From Geodermatophilus dictyosporus (lineage in GTDB: Bacteria; Actinomycetota; Actinomycetes; Mycobacteriales; Geodermatophilaceae), in assembly GCF_900115505.1 (NCBI RefSeq), contig NZ_FOWQ01000003.1:434001-498000 (forward strand): a stretch of 64,000 nucleotides of DNA. Direction: 5' to 3'. The translations under genes and the position numbers were made by a program. Every line of letters starts with the position of its first letter. Within the stretch, counting starts at the first letter, position 1. The notes beneath the pieces were generated by a model that was not told the DNA's origin, did not search any database, and was given only the letters and a program-made list of their open reading frames with translations. This document shows positions 43,826 through 52,604 of the stretch, piece by piece.

Positions 43826-44043
43826 TCCCGCCGGCCGAGCTGGCCCTGCGCGCGCATGATGCCGAGCCCGACGAAGGGCAGGACGATGCCGGCGACGCAG
43901 GTCCAGGTCCACACCCGGTCCACCCGGTCGCCGAGCAGCAGCAGGACCACCAGCGCCAACACCCACAGCGCGGTGCCGGCCAGGACCACGCGCACGGTGT
44001 CGACCCGCAGCGGAGGCGGGGCCTGCTTGAGCGGGGCGGGCAC
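43822..44043 (-). CDS. DUF2530 small membrane protein
   Basis: 73 residues with two membrane helices (LAGTALWVLALVVLLLLG and CVAGIVLPFVGLGIM). DUF2530 family, function unknown. It ends inside the stop codon of the convergent DUF3027 gene: the 4-base palindrome CTAG carries both stops. GTG 44043 stands 6 bases after a TAGGGT hexamer, so a leaderless message is likely. The same pair is found in mycobacteria near the MFS/DUF2771 genes. Confidence 0.87.
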   Translation of the reverse strand: MPAPLKQAPPPLRVDTVRVVLAGTALWVLALVVLLLLGDRVDRVWTWTCVAGIVLPFVGLGIMRAQGQLGRRD

Positions 44044-44049
44044 GGGCCG

Positions 44050-44055
44050 ACCCTA
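44050..44055 (-). promoter_or_regulatory. -10 hexamer for the leaderless DUF2530 gene
   Basis: TAGGGT on the minus strand, 6 bases before GTG 44043. Confidence 0.5.
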
Positions 44056-44150
44056 GGCGCACCCGTCGGGTGAACGGCACGGGGACGACACGCGGGTGTG
44101 GCACGCTGTCGCCGCTCGTCGCCCGGTTGCAGCAGTCCGCAGGAGCCCCC

Positions 44151-45686
44151 ATGCCCGAGAAGTCCCGTCCCTCCGGCGGTGCGCGCGACGCCGCCCGCGC
44201 CGGCGACACGCCCGCCGACGTCGCCGCCGCGCCCGTCCCGCCGCGGCGCAGCGGGGGCCCGCAGGTCAGGCCGCGCAACGGCCTGGACCGCTACTTCTCG
44301 ATCTCCGCCCGCCGCAGCACCGTCGGCCGCGAGGTGCGCGGTGGCTTCACCACCTTCTTCACGATGGCCTACATCGTGGTGCTCAACCCGATCATCCTGT
44401 CGGGCGCCGACATCACCGGGGCCACCCTGCCCTTCGCCGGCGTCGCGGCCGTCACCGCCCTGGTCGCCGGGGCGCTGACCGTCCTCATGGGCGTGGTGGG
44501 CCGCTACCCGTTCGCGCTGGCCACCGGGCTGGGCATCAACGCGATCGTCGCCGTCTTCGCGGCCACCCAGCTGTCCTGGCCGGAGATCATGGGCCTGGTG
44601 GTGCTCGAGGGGCTGCTGATCACCGTGCTGGTGCTCACCGGCTTCCGGCGCGCGGTGTTCGAGGCCATCCCCCCGCAGCTGAAGACGGCGATCGCAGTCG
44701 GCATCGGCTTCTTCCTCACGATCATCGGCCTGGTCGACGCCGGCTTCATCCGCCGGGCGGAGCAGGGCGTCGTCCCGATCACCTTCGGCGTCAACGGTCA
44801 GCTCGCCGGGTGGCCGATCCTCGTGTTCGTCATCGGCCTGCTGCTCATGAGCCTGCTGGTCGTGCGTCGCGTCAAGGGCGGCCTGCTCATCGGCATCGTG
44901 GTGACGACGGTCCTCGCGATCGTCATCGAGGCGATCGCGGACGTGGGGCCGACCTTCACCGACGACGGCGTGAACCCGCGCGGCTGGGCGCTGCAGGTGC
45001 CCACGCTGCCCGACCAGGTGGTCAGTGCCCCCGACCTGTCGATCATCGGGCAGGTCTCGCCGTTCGGCGGGTTCGAGCGGATCGGCGTGGTCGCCGCGCT
45101 GCTCATCGTCTTCTCGATCATGATCGCCGACTTCTTCGACACGGTCGGCACCGTCACCGCGGTCGGCGCCGAGGGCGAGCTGCTCGACGAGAAGCGCAAC
45201 CTGCCCGGCTCGCAGCCGGTGCTGCTGGTCGACTCGCTGGCCGCGGCCGCCGGTGGCGCGGCCAGCGTCTCGTCGAACACGACCTACATCGAGTCGGCCT
45301 CGGGCGTGGCCGACGGCGCCCGCACCGGGCTGGCCAGCGTGGTCACCGGCGTGCTGTTCCTGCTGGCGATGTTCTTCACCCCGCTGGTGCAGATCGTCCC
45401 GTCGGAGGCCGCCGCGCCCGCGCTGGTCATCGTGGGCGCGCTGATGATCAGCCAGATCCGCACGCTGGAGTGGGACGACATGTCCCTGGTCATCCCGGCG
45501 TTCCTGACCATCGCGCTCATGCCGTTCACCTACTCGATCACCAACGGCATCGGCGCCGGCGTCGTCAGCTACGTCCTGCTGCGGACGGCGGTCGGCCGGG
45601 GTCGGGAGGTGCACCCGCTGATGTGGGTCATCGCGGCCGCCTTCGTCGTCTACTTCGCCCTGGAGCCCCTCCAGCAACTGTTCTGA
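44151..45686 (+). CDS. AzgA-type purine permease (NCS2-like)
   Basis: 511 residues with 12-14 membrane helices and a soluble start of about 45 residues. FTTFFTMAYIVVLNP, ALATGLGINAIVA, MIADFFDTVGTV and SSNTTYIESASGVADGARTG are characteristic of the AzgA group, which import hypoxanthine, guanine or adenine with protons. ATG 44151 has AGGAG 6 bases ahead. It is not in an operon with purine genes, so the exact substrate is inferred from the family. Confidence 0.93.
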   Translation: MPEKSRPSGGARDAARAGDTPADVAAAPVPPRRSGGPQVRPRNGLDRYFSISARRSTVGREVRGGFTTFFTMAYIVVLNPIILSGADITGATLPFAGVAAVTALVAGALTVLMGVVGRYPFALATGLGINAIVAVFAATQLSWPEIMGLVVLEGLLITVLVLTGFRRAVFEAIPPQLKTAIAVGIGFFLTIIGLVDAGFIRRAEQGVVPITFGVNGQLAGWPILVFVIGLLLMSLLVVRRVKGGLLIGIVVTTVLAIVIEAIADVGPTFTDDGVNPRGWALQVPTLPDQVVSAPDLSIIGQVSPFGGFERIGVVAALLIVFSIMIADFFDTVGTVTAVGAEGELLDEKRNLPGSQPVLLVDSLAAAAGGAASVSSNTTYIESASGVADGARTGLASVVTGVLFLLAMFFTPLVQIVPSEAAAPALVIVGALMISQIRTLEWDDMSLVIPAFLTIALMPFTYSITNGIGAGVVSYVLLRTAVGRGREVHPLMWVIAAAFVVYFALEPLQQLF

Positions 45687-45705
45687 GGACGGCTAACGGT
45701 CCGGG

Positions 45706-45711
45706 TACGCT
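45706..45711 (+). promoter_or_regulatory. -10 hexamer for the leaderless MarR gene
   Basis: TACGCT, 7 bases before GTG 45719, and 20 bases after the AzgA stop. Confidence 0.55.
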
Positions 45712-45718
45712 TCCCGCC

Positions 45719-46153
45719 GTGACCCGGTCGACGCTGGACACCGCGGCGCTGGCACACGACCTCCGGCTGGCGGTCATGCGGTTCTCCCGGCGGCTGCGCA
45801 ACCAGCGGGTCGACACCTCGGTCACCCTCACCCACCTCGCCGCGCTGTCCACGCTCAAGCGGCACGGCGCGATGAGCCCCGGCGAGCTGGCGGCGCACGA
45901 GCGGGTGCAGCCGCCGTCGATGACCCGCGTCGTCGTCGCGCTGGAGGGGATGGGCCTGGTCACCCGCAGCCCGCACCCGACCGACGGCCGACAGGTGGTC
46001 ATCGAGCTGACCGCCGCGGCCGAGGACCTGCTCGCCGAGGAGGCGCGGGCGCGCGAGGCGTGGCTGTCCGGCCAGCTGCAGCGGCTCACGCCCGAGCAGC
46101 GGGCCACCCTGCGCGAGGCCGCGGAGATCATGGAGGAGCTCGCCGGTGGGTGA
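45719..46153 (+). CDS. MarR-family transcription regulator
   Basis: 144 residues. Winged helix with LTHLAALSTLKRHGAMSPGELAAHERVQPPSMTRVV (recognition region) and LEGMGLVTRSPHPTDGRQVVIELT (wing), the MarR pattern and length, corresponding to mycobacterial Rv0880. It heads an operon with an MFS exporter, whose GTG overlaps its stop (GTGA), so it probably represses the pair until a small molecule binds. A TACGCT hexamer 7 bases ahead suggests a leaderless message. Confidence 0.92.
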   Translation: MTRSTLDTAALAHDLRLAVMRFSRRLRNQRVDTSVTLTHLAALSTLKRHGAMSPGELAAHERVQPPSMTRVVVALEGMGLVTRSPHPTDGRQVVIELTAAAEDLLAEEARAREAWLSGQLQRLTPEQRATLREAAEIMEELAGG

Positions 46154-47424
46154 CGGCCACGGCCGCTGAGACCACCCCCGCCGCGGCCGCGCCGGCGCCG
46201 GCGGACCGCGGGCCGTTCCGGTCGCTGCGGGTGCACAACTTCCGGCTCTACGCCTCGGCGAACCTGGTCAGCCTCACCGGCACCTGGGTGCAGCGCATCG
46301 GCCAGGACTGGCTGGTGCTGCAGCTCTCCGGCGACAGCGGCGTCGCGCTCGGCCTGACCACCGCGCTGCAGTTCGGCCCGACGCTGGTGCTCGGCATGTA
46401 CGGCGGGGTGCTCGCCGACCGGTACGACAAGCGCCGCGTGCTGGTGGTCACCCAGGTCCTCATGGGGCTGCTGGCCGTGGTGCTCGGCGTCCTGGTGGCC
46501 ACCGGCGGCGTCGCGCTGTGGCACGTGTTCCTCCTGGCCGCGGGGCTGGGCTCGGTGTCGGCGATCGACGCCCCCGTGCGGCAGGCGTTCGTCCCGGAGA
46601 TGGTCGGCGGCGACCTGCTGCCCAACGCCGTCGGGCTGAACTCGACGATCTTCAACGGCGCCCGGCTGGTCGGGCCGGCGCTGGCCGGGCTGCTCATCGG
46701 GGCATCCGGCGGGGACACCGCGCCCGCCTTCTTCGTCAACGCCGGCAGCTTCGCCTTCACGATCGGCGCGCTGCTGCTCATGCGGCCCGGGGAGCTCGAC
46801 CCCAGCACCCCGGTGGCCCGCGGGCGCGGCCAGCTGAGGGAGGGGCTGGCCTACACCTGGGCGCACCCCGACCTGGTGCTGGCGATGGTGCTGGCCTTCG
46901 TCATCGGCACCTTCGGTTTCAACTACCAGGTGACCATCGCGCTCATGGCCCGCGAGGTGTTCGACCTGGGCGCGGAGGCCTTCGGCCTGCTGTCGACGAC
47001 GTTCGCGATCGGCTCGCTCACCGGCGCGTTCCTGTCCACCCGGCGCAGCGTCCGGCCGCGGCAGCGCTTCCTCGTCGGCTCGGCGGTGGTCTTCGGCCTG
47101 CTCACCGTCGCCTGCGGGCTGGCGCCCGGGTACGCCGCCTTCGCCGTCCTGCTGGTGCCCGCCGGCGCGGCCGCGCTGGTGTTCAGCGTGGCCAACAACA
47201 GCTTCGTGCAGCTGGGCACCGACCCGCAGGTGCGCGGGCGGGTGATGGCGCTCTACTTCACCTGCTTCATGGGCGGCACCCCGCTGGGCGCGCCGCTGAT
47301 CGGCTGGGTGTCCGAGCACCTGGGCGCCCCGTGGGGGTTCATCCTCGGCGGGCTGGTCGTCGTGGTGGCCGCGCTCGCCGCCGGCCTGGTGCTGGCCCGC
47401 CGGCGGGGCCCCGCCCGGTCCTGA
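46150..47424 (+). CDS. MFS exporter regulated by MarR
   Basis: 424 residues, 12 membrane helices. TGTWVQRIGQDWLVLQLS, LADRYDKRRVL (motif A) and NSTIFNGARLVGPALAG are features of the TMS/enterobactin-exporter-like MFS group. The second half has ATTFAIGSL-type GLLSTTFAIGSLTGA and GRVMALYFTCFMGGTP. Start GTG 46150 overlaps the MarR stop. The likely function is export of a drug or metabolite sensed by the MarR protein. Confidence 0.9.
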   Translation: MTATAAETTPAAAAPAPADRGPFRSLRVHNFRLYASANLVSLTGTWVQRIGQDWLVLQLSGDSGVALGLTTALQFGPTLVLGMYGGVLADRYDKRRVLVVTQVLMGLLAVVLGVLVATGGVALWHVFLLAAGLGSVSAIDAPVRQAFVPEMVGGDLLPNAVGLNSTIFNGARLVGPALAGLLIGASGGDTAPAFFVNAGSFAFTIGALLLMRPGELDPSTPVARGRGQLREGLAYTWAHPDLVLAMVLAFVIGTFGFNYQVTIALMAREVFDLGAEAFGLLSTTFAIGSLTGAFLSTRRSVRPRQRFLVGSAVVFGLLTVACGLAPGYAAFAVLLVPAGAAALVFSVANNSFVQLGTDPQVRGRVMALYFTCFMGGTPLGAPLIGWVSEHLGAPWGFILGGLVVVVAALAAGLVLARRRGPARS

Positions 47425-47498
47425 CTCGGGGACCTGGCGGAGCGCGGCTCCCCGACGTACCGTCGCGGCCACCGTTCCCCATGGCTCGACGGAGCGCC

Positions 47499-47918
47499 AT
47501 GACCGAGGCACTGCTGCACCTGCTCGCGATCACCGCCATGCTCGTCGGCAGTTTCGCCCTGATGGGGGTGGCCTTCCGGCTGTTCTCCGGCCAGCTGCAG
47601 ATGGACCTGCGCGCCCGCCGCACGGCCCGGCGGCGGGCGCGCGGGCTGGACCGGCCGCCCGAGGCGGTCCACCGCCCCGTCGAGCAGGTCGCCGCCGACC
47701 TGCGCCGCCTGGCCCGCCAGCTCGACCGGGTCCCGGCCGGCTCCCCCGCGGTGCGCCGGCGCGGCTTCCAGGCCGCCTACGACGACGTGCTCACCGAGGC
47801 GGCCGGCCAGTTCGCCGTCCCGCACGCGCTGGCCGGCCTGCGGCCGGGCCCGGCGCGCGACGTCGAGCGGCTGCGGGTGGAGGCCGCGCTGGCCGACGTC
47901 GGCCTGGTGGTGCGCTGA
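47499..47918 (+). CDS. Membrane-anchored small protein
   Basis: 139 residues from ATG 47499, which has GGAG 5 bases ahead; ATG 47481 is also in frame. One N-terminal membrane helix (LLHLLAITAMLVGSFALMGVA), then about 110 residues of basic, helical cytoplasmic sequence (RRTARRRARGLDRPP, YDDVLTEAAGQFAVPH). The end, ARDVERLRVEAALADVGLVVR, is a coiled helix. No family recognised. It ends inside the presumed CTG start of the next gene. Confidence 0.68.
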   Translation: MTEALLHLLAITAMLVGSFALMGVAFRLFSGQLQMDLRARRTARRRARGLDRPPEAVHRPVEQVAADLRRLARQLDRVPAGSPAVRRRGFQAAYDDVLTEAAGQFAVPHALAGLRPGPARDVERLRVEAALADVGLVVR

Positions 47919-48475
47919 GCGAGCCGGCGGCACTGCGGCTGTTCGTGTCGGTGGAGCCGCCCGGTGCGGCGCGCGCCGACCTCGCCGCGGCCCTGGCCCC
48001 GCTCCGGGACGCCCCCGGCGCGCCCCGCTGGGGCGACCCGGCCCGCTGGCACCTGACGCTGCTGTTCCTCGGTGCCGTCCCACCGGGACTGCTGCCCGAC
48101 CTCACCGCGGCGGTGGGGGAGGCGGTCGCCCGGACGCCGCCGGCGGTGCTGCGGCTGGCCGGGGCCGGGCGGTTCGGCTCGCGGCGGCGTCCGCAGGTGT
48201 GCTGGGCCGGGCTCGACGGCGACGTCGCCGTCCTCACCGCGCTGGCCGGCCGGCTGGCCGCCGCCGCCCGGGCGCTGGGCCTGCCGGTGGAGGACCGGCC
48301 GTTCCGGGCGCACCTCACGCTGGGCCGCTGGCTGCCCCGCCGGCCGGCCGACGGCGACCTGCCCGACCGGCTGGCCGGCTACCGGGGCCCGCCGTGGCCG
48401 CTGCGCGAGGTGTCCCTCGTGCGCAGCTCCGCCGGCCGCCACGAGCCGCTCACCGTCTGGTCCCTCACGGGGTGA
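47915..48475 (+). CDS. thpR: RNA 2',3'-cyclic phosphodiesterase (ThpR), CTG start
   Basis: 186 residues if CTG 47915 is used. 2H phosphoesterase with both signature motifs, HLTLLFLG and HLTLGR; it opens 2',3'-cyclic phosphates on RNA. ATG/GTG codons upstream are absent: the first in-frame GTG is 47945, which would cut off LRLFVSV, the first beta strand that the family always has. CTG 47915 restores it and overlaps the stop of the gene before (CTGA), the same 4-base coupling seen with ATGA and GTGA elsewhere here. Confidence 0.82.
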   Translation: MSEPAALRLFVSVEPPGAARADLAAALAPLRDAPGAPRWGDPARWHLTLLFLGAVPPGLLPDLTAAVGEAVARTPPAVLRLAGAGRFGSRRRPQVCWAGLDGDVAVLTALAGRLAAAARALGLPVEDRPFRAHLTLGRWLPRRPADGDLPDRLAGYRGPPWPLREVSLVRSSAGRHEPLTVWSLTG

Positions 48476-48590
48476 GTCGCGCCGAGGAGTGGGGGCCGGA
48501 GGCCTCCGCGACCGAGGAGCGGGACGGGCTCCGCGCAGGTCGGGGACCGCACGTGGCCGCTGTGCGATCCGGAGGATCGCGGTGTCATGG

Positions 48591-49559
48591 CTACCAGGCG
48601 TACTCCTCGGGCGCGGTGCGGTAGCCGGGGAAGACCTCGTCGAGCCGGTCGAGCTGCGCCTGCTCCAGCCGCACGTCCAGCGCCGCCAGCGACCCCTCGA
48701 ACTGGGCGAGCGTGCGCGGGCCGACGATCGGCGCGGTCACGCCGTCCTGGTGCAGCAGCCAGGCCAGGGCGACGTCGGCCGGCGCCAGGCCCCAGTCGCG
48801 GCAGGCGTCCTCGTAGGCCTGCAGCGCCGGGCGGTGCTGCTCGATCCGCGCCCGGTTGCGGTCGGCGTGCCGGCGGTCGCCCTCCTGGTCGCCGAGGACG
48901 CCGGCGAGCAGGCCCTGCGCCAGCGGGCTCCACGGGATGACGCCGATGCCGTACCGCCGCGCCGCGGGCAGCACCTCGAGCTCCACGTGCCGGGTGAGCA
49001 GGTTGTAGTGCGACTGCTCGCTGACCAGGCCGAGGAACCCGCGGCGGGCGGCGGCCTCGTTGGCCGCGACCAGGTGCCAGGCGGCGTGGTTGGAGGACCC
49101 GACGTAGAGCACCTTGCCCTGTGCGACCAGCGTCTCGCAGGCCTGCCAGACCTCGTCCCAGGGCGTGGCGAGGTCGACGTGGTGGAACTGGTAGAGGTCG
49201 ATCCAGTCGGTCTGCAGGCGGCGCAGCGACGCGTCGGCCGAGCGCACCAGGTTGCGGGCGGACAGGAACGTGTCGTTGGGCCAGTCGGACATGCCGCCGT
49301 AGACCTTGGTGGCCAGCACCGTGCGCTCGCGGCGCTCCCCGCCCTGGGCGAACCAGGTGCCGAGCACCTCCTCGGTGCGGCCCTTGCCGGCCTCGAAGCC
49401 GTAGACGTTGGCGGTGTCGAAGAAGTTGACGCCCGCCTCGTGCGCCCGGTCCATGACCGCGTGGGCGTCGGTCTCCTCGGTCTTCCAGCCGAAGTTCATG
49501 GTGCCGAGGCAGAGGCGGGAGACCGACAGGCCGCTGCGTCCGAGGTGTGTGTACTCCAC
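48591..49559 (-). CDS. Aldo/keto reductase
   Basis: 322 residues. TIM-barrel NADPH-dependent oxidoreductase. Catalytic residues are visible: Asp and Tyr in FFDTANVYG, Lys in LATKVYGG, and His in YQFHHVD. VGSSNHAAWHLVAANEAA is a further family mark. The start GTG 49559 lies 28 bases from the divergent thioesterase GTG (49588), so their promoters must overlap. It belongs to the group of YajO/Tas-like reductases; the substrate is unknown. The 115 bases beyond its stop contain nothing recognisable. Confidence 0.93.
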   Translation of the reverse strand: MEYTHLGRSGLSVSRLCLGTMNFGWKTEETDAHAVMDRAHEAGVNFFDTANVYGFEAGKGRTEEVLGTWFAQGGERRERTVLATKVYGGMSDWPNDTFLSARNLVRSADASLRRLQTDWIDLYQFHHVDLATPWDEVWQACETLVAQGKVLYVGSSNHAAWHLVAANEAAARRGFLGLVSEQSHYNLLTRHVELEVLPAARRYGIGVIPWSPLAQGLLAGVLGDQEGDRRHADRNRARIEQHRPALQAYEDACRDWGLAPADVALAWLLHQDGVTAPIVGPRTLAQFEGSLAALDVRLEQAQLDRLDEVFPGYRTAPEEYAW

Positions 49560-49587
49560 GTCCAGCCACCCTGGCACCCTGGCCGCC

Positions 49588-50400
49588 GTGCCGCAGACCG
49601 GGACCGGGCCGTCCGCCTTCGACCGCGCCACCGCCGTCACCCGCACCGAGGGCGGCGGCCTGCGGGCCGACCTGGACCCGGGCTGGGACGTCGGCAACGG
49701 CGTCCTCAACGGCGGCTACCTGCTCGCCGTCGTCGCGCGGGCGGCGCTGGCCGACAGCCCCCACCCGCACCCGGTGGCGCTGGCGGCCAGCTACCTGCGG
49801 GCCACTCCCGGCGGGCCGGCCGGCCTGGCGGTCGCGGCGGGGCCAGCGGGGCGGACGCTGGCGCACTCCTCGGTCCTGCTCACCGGAGCGGCCGGCCCGA
49901 CGCTGTCGGTCCAGGTGACGACGGCGACGCTGGGCAGCGACCCGGCCGACTACACGGTCAACCCGGCGCCGCAACTGCCCGCCCCCGACGAGTGCGTGGC
50001 CACCCGCACGTCCGAGGGCGGCCCGGCCGTCGGTCTGGCGCGGCAGCTCGACACCCGGCTGGACCCCGCGACCGCGGGCTGGGTGGCCGGCCGGCCGTCG
50101 GACCGGCGGCTGCTGCGGGCGTGGATCCGGCTGGCCGACGGCCGCGACCCCGACCCGCTCGCGCTGCTGCTGTTCGCCGACGCGCTGCCGCCCACCGCGT
50201 TCGCGGTCGGGAAGCCGGGGTGGGCGCCCACGGTGCAGCTGCAGGTGCTGGTGCGCGCGCTCCCGGCGCCGGGCTGGTGCGTGGTGGAGTCCCGCTCGAC
50301 CGAGGTGACCGGCGGCTGGTCGGACGAGGAGTGCCGGATCTGGGACTCCGCCGGCCGGCTGGTCGCCCAGGGCCGGCAGCTGGCCCGGGTGGCCCGCTAG
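49588..50400 (+). CDS. Acyl-CoA thioesterase-like hotdog protein
   Basis: 270 residues. Double-hotdog fold of the TesB/thioesterase-like type: NGGYLLAVVARAAL with the conserved Asn-Gly-Gly, LAHSSVLLT, and the C-terminal domain with LLLFADALPPTAFAVG and WCVVESRSTEVTGGWSDEECRIWD. The family hydrolyses acyl-CoA; no acyl-CoA gene is adjacent. The stop TAG shares the palindrome CTAG with the convergent TetR gene. Divergent start with the aldo/keto reductase. Confidence 0.87.
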   Translation: MPQTGTGPSAFDRATAVTRTEGGGLRADLDPGWDVGNGVLNGGYLLAVVARAALADSPHPHPVALAASYLRATPGGPAGLAVAAGPAGRTLAHSSVLLTGAAGPTLSVQVTTATLGSDPADYTVNPAPQLPAPDECVATRTSEGGPAVGLARQLDTRLDPATAGWVAGRPSDRRLLRAWIRLADGRDPDPLALLLFADALPPTAFAVGKPGWAPTVQLQVLVRALPAPGWCVVESRSTEVTGGWSDEECRIWDSAGRLVAQGRQLARVAR

Positions 50401-51014
50401 GCGCGCCGGCCCGGGAGGGCGACCTCGCCGGTGAGGTAGCGCTGCACGGTCGGGGCGAGCGCGGCGACCAGCTCCTCCGCGGGCGCCGACGCCAGCGGCT
50501 CCACCTCCAGCACGTAGCGCGTCATCACCACGCCGATCAGCTGCGAGGCGACCAGCGCACCGCGGGCCTCGGCCTCGGCCGGCGGCAGGTCGAGCGTGCC
50601 GACCACCCGCCGCAGCACCTGCGAGACGAGGAACTCGCGCAGCAGCCGCGCCGTCCACTCGTTGCCCACGGCCGAGCGGACCAGGGCCAGGCCGGCCGGG
50701 CGCGCCGGGCCGTCCCAGACCCGCAGCAGCATCCCGACGACGCTCTCGCCCAGCCGGTCCGGGCCGGCGGCGAGGACCTGCGGCAGCAGCTGCTCGGGGT
50801 CGACCGGGGCCTCGACCGCGGCCAGGAACAGCTTGTCCTTGCTGCCGAAGTAGTGGTGCACGAGCGCCGGGTCCACGCCCGCGGCGGTGGCGATCGCCCG
50901 GATCGTGGCCCCGTCGAACCCGCGCTCGGCGAACGCCGCGCGGGCGGCGGAGAGCACCGCCGCCCGCGTGCCGGGGTTGCCCGGGCGCCGTCCCGGCCGC
51001 CGTGCCGTCGTCAG
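50397..51014 (-). CDS. TetR-family regulator of the ABC exporter, CTG start
   Basis: 205 residues from CTG 51014. N-terminal TetR helix-turn-helix: VLSAARAAFAERGFDGATIRAIATAAGVDP followed by VHHYFGSKDKLFLAAV. No ATG or GTG lies between the stop of the previous frame and helix 1, while CTG 51014 has an ideal AGGAGG 5 bases ahead and overlaps the permease stop (CTGA). It is the last gene of an ABC exporter operon and so probably regulates it. Its own stop shares CTAG with the thioesterase gene. Confidence 0.84.
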   Translation of the reverse strand: MTTARRPGRRPGNPGTRAAVLSAARAAFAERGFDGATIRAIATAAGVDPALVHHYFGSKDKLFLAAVEAPVDPEQLLPQVLAAGPDRLGESVVGMLLRVWDGPARPAGLALVRSAVGNEWTARLLREFLVSQVLRRVVGTLDLPPAEAEARGALVASQLIGVVMTRYVLEVEPLASAPAEELVAALAPTVQRYLTGEVALPGRRA

Positions 51015-51787
51015 CTGGTCCTCCTCCGCAGGGTCGCCGCCGCCAGCGCCAGGGCCAGCACGGCCGCGCCGGCCACCACGCCGACGTCGGTCCACATCGT
51101 GCCGGTCTCCGCCGCCGACCGCCCGACCTCCTGCAGGGCCTCCACGGCGTAGGTCAGCGGCAGCACGTCGCTGACCGCCTGCAGCCAGCCGGCCATCTGC
51201 TCGCGCGGCACCAGCAGCCCGCAGAGGAAGAACTGCGGGAGCACGACCACCGGCATGAACTGCACCGCCTGGAACTCGCTGCGGGCGAAGGCGCTGGCCA
51301 GCAGCCCCAGCGCCACCCCGAGGACGGCGTCGACGACGGCGATGAGCACGACCAGCCACAGCGAGCCGGCCACGTCGAGGTCGTAGAGGGTGGTCGCGAC
51401 GGTCACCGTGACCACCGCCTGCACCGCGGCGGCCAGGCCGAACGCGGCGCCGTAGCCCAGCAGCAGGTCCAGCCGCGACAGCGGGGTGGTGAGCAGCCGC
51501 TCGAGCGTGCCCGAGGTGCGCTCCCGCAGCATCGCGATGCTGGTCACCAGGAACATCACCACGAACGGGAAGACGCCGAGCATCGTCAGCCCGACCCGGT
51601 CGAACACCCCGGGCTGACCGGGCGGGGCCGGGACGTCGCGCCAGAGCAGGTACAGCAGCCCCAGCAGCAGGCTGGGCAGCAGCACCATCATCGCGATGGT
51701 GCGGTGGTCGTGGCGCAGCTGCCGCAGCACCCGCCCGGTGGTGGCGGCGGTCAGCCGGGGGCTCAGGACGGCGGTCGCGGTGCTCAC
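51011..51787 (-). CDS. ABC-2 exporter permease
   Basis: 258 residues with six membrane helices. RERTSGTLERLLTTPLSRLDLLLGYGAAFG is the ABC-2 signature, and FFLCGLLVPREQMAGWLQAVSDVLPLTYAVEAL is the conserved region before the last helix, as in drug and polysaccharide exporters. GTG 51787 overlaps the ATPase stop. It is the second gene of the ATPase-permease-TetR operon. Likely function: export of a drug or lipid-like compound. Confidence 0.9.
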   Translation of the reverse strand: MSTATAVLSPRLTAATTGRVLRQLRHDHRTIAMMVLLPSLLLGLLYLLWRDVPAPPGQPGVFDRVGLTMLGVFPFVVMFLVTSIAMLRERTSGTLERLLTTPLSRLDLLLGYGAAFGLAAAVQAVVTVTVATTLYDLDVAGSLWLVVLIAVVDAVLGVALGLLASAFARSEFQAVQFMPVVVLPQFFLCGLLVPREQMAGWLQAVSDVLPLTYAVEALQEVGRSAAETGTMWTDVGVVAGAAVLALALAAATLRRRTS

Positions 51788-52587
51788 GCTCGGCTCACCT
51801 GCTCGCTCCCGCGGGACGCTCCGCTCCTCGCTCGTTCCTCCCTGCGATGCTCACGTCCCTGTCCGCTCGCGTCCACCTCCTGCTGTGCCCGCACCAGGCG
51901 GAGGAAGGACTCCTCGAGGTCGTCGGTGCCCGAGTCGGCCCGCAGCTGCGCGGGCGTGGAGTCGGCGAGCAGGCGGCCCTGGCGCAGCAGCAGCAGCCGG
52001 TCGCAGCGGCCGGCCTCGTCCATGACGTGGCTGGAGACGACCAGCGTGGTGCCGGCCGCGGCCAGTGCGTGGAACCGCTCCCAGAGCTCCACCCGCAGCA
52101 CCGGGTCCAGTCCCACGGTCGGCTCGTCGAGGACGAGCAGCTCGGGCTCGCCCACCAGCGCGCAGGCGAGCGACGCCCGACCGCGCTGGCCGCCGGAGAG
52201 GTCGGCGACCAGCTGCCCGGCGGCGCCGGTCAGCCCGACGGCCTCGAGGGCGTCGTCGGCCGCCCGGGCTCCGCGGCCGTACAGCGCGGCGAAGTGGCGG
52301 GCGTTCTCCCGCACGGTCAGGTCGGGGTAGACGCTCGGCGCCTGGGTCACGTAGCCCACCCGCGAGCGGAGGCCGGGGCTGCCGGCCGGCTCGCCGAGCA
52401 CGGTGACCGTGCCGGAGCGGACCTGCTGCACGCCCACCAGCGCGCGCATCAGCGTCGTCTTGCCGCTGCCGCTGGGGCCGAGCAGGCCGGTGACCCGGCC
52501 GGCCGGGACCGTGCAGGACAACCCGGGCAGCACCCGCCGGCGCCCGCGGTCGACGACCAGGTCGGTGACGGTGACGGCGTCGGTCAT
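51784..52587 (-). CDS. ABC exporter ATP-binding protein
   Basis: 267 residues. Walker A GPSGSGKTTLMRAL, Q-loop region YVTQAPSVYPDLT, signature LSGGQRGRASLA, Walker B LLVLDEPTVGLDP, His switch SSHVMDEA: a complete ATPase of the ABC-2 exporter kind. ATG 52587 has an AGGAGG ribosome site. It leads the ATPase-permease-TetR operon; every junction has a 4-base overlap. Upstream (52605-52646) lie a -35 box and a repeated 11-base motif, the likely TetR site. Confidence 0.95.
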   Translation of the reverse strand: MTDAVTVTDLVVDRGRRRVLPGLSCTVPAGRVTGLLGPSGSGKTTLMRALVGVQQVRSGTVTVLGEPAGSPGLRSRVGYVTQAPSVYPDLTVRENARHFAALYGRGARAADDALEAVGLTGAAGQLVADLSGGQRGRASLACALVGEPELLVLDEPTVGLDPVLRVELWERFHALAAAGTTLVVSSHVMDEAGRCDRLLLLRQGRLLADSTPAQLRADSGTDDLEESFLRLVRAQQEVDASGQGREHRREERARSGASRGSEQVSRA

Positions 52588-52604
52588 GGGGACCTCCTGG
52601 GAGA

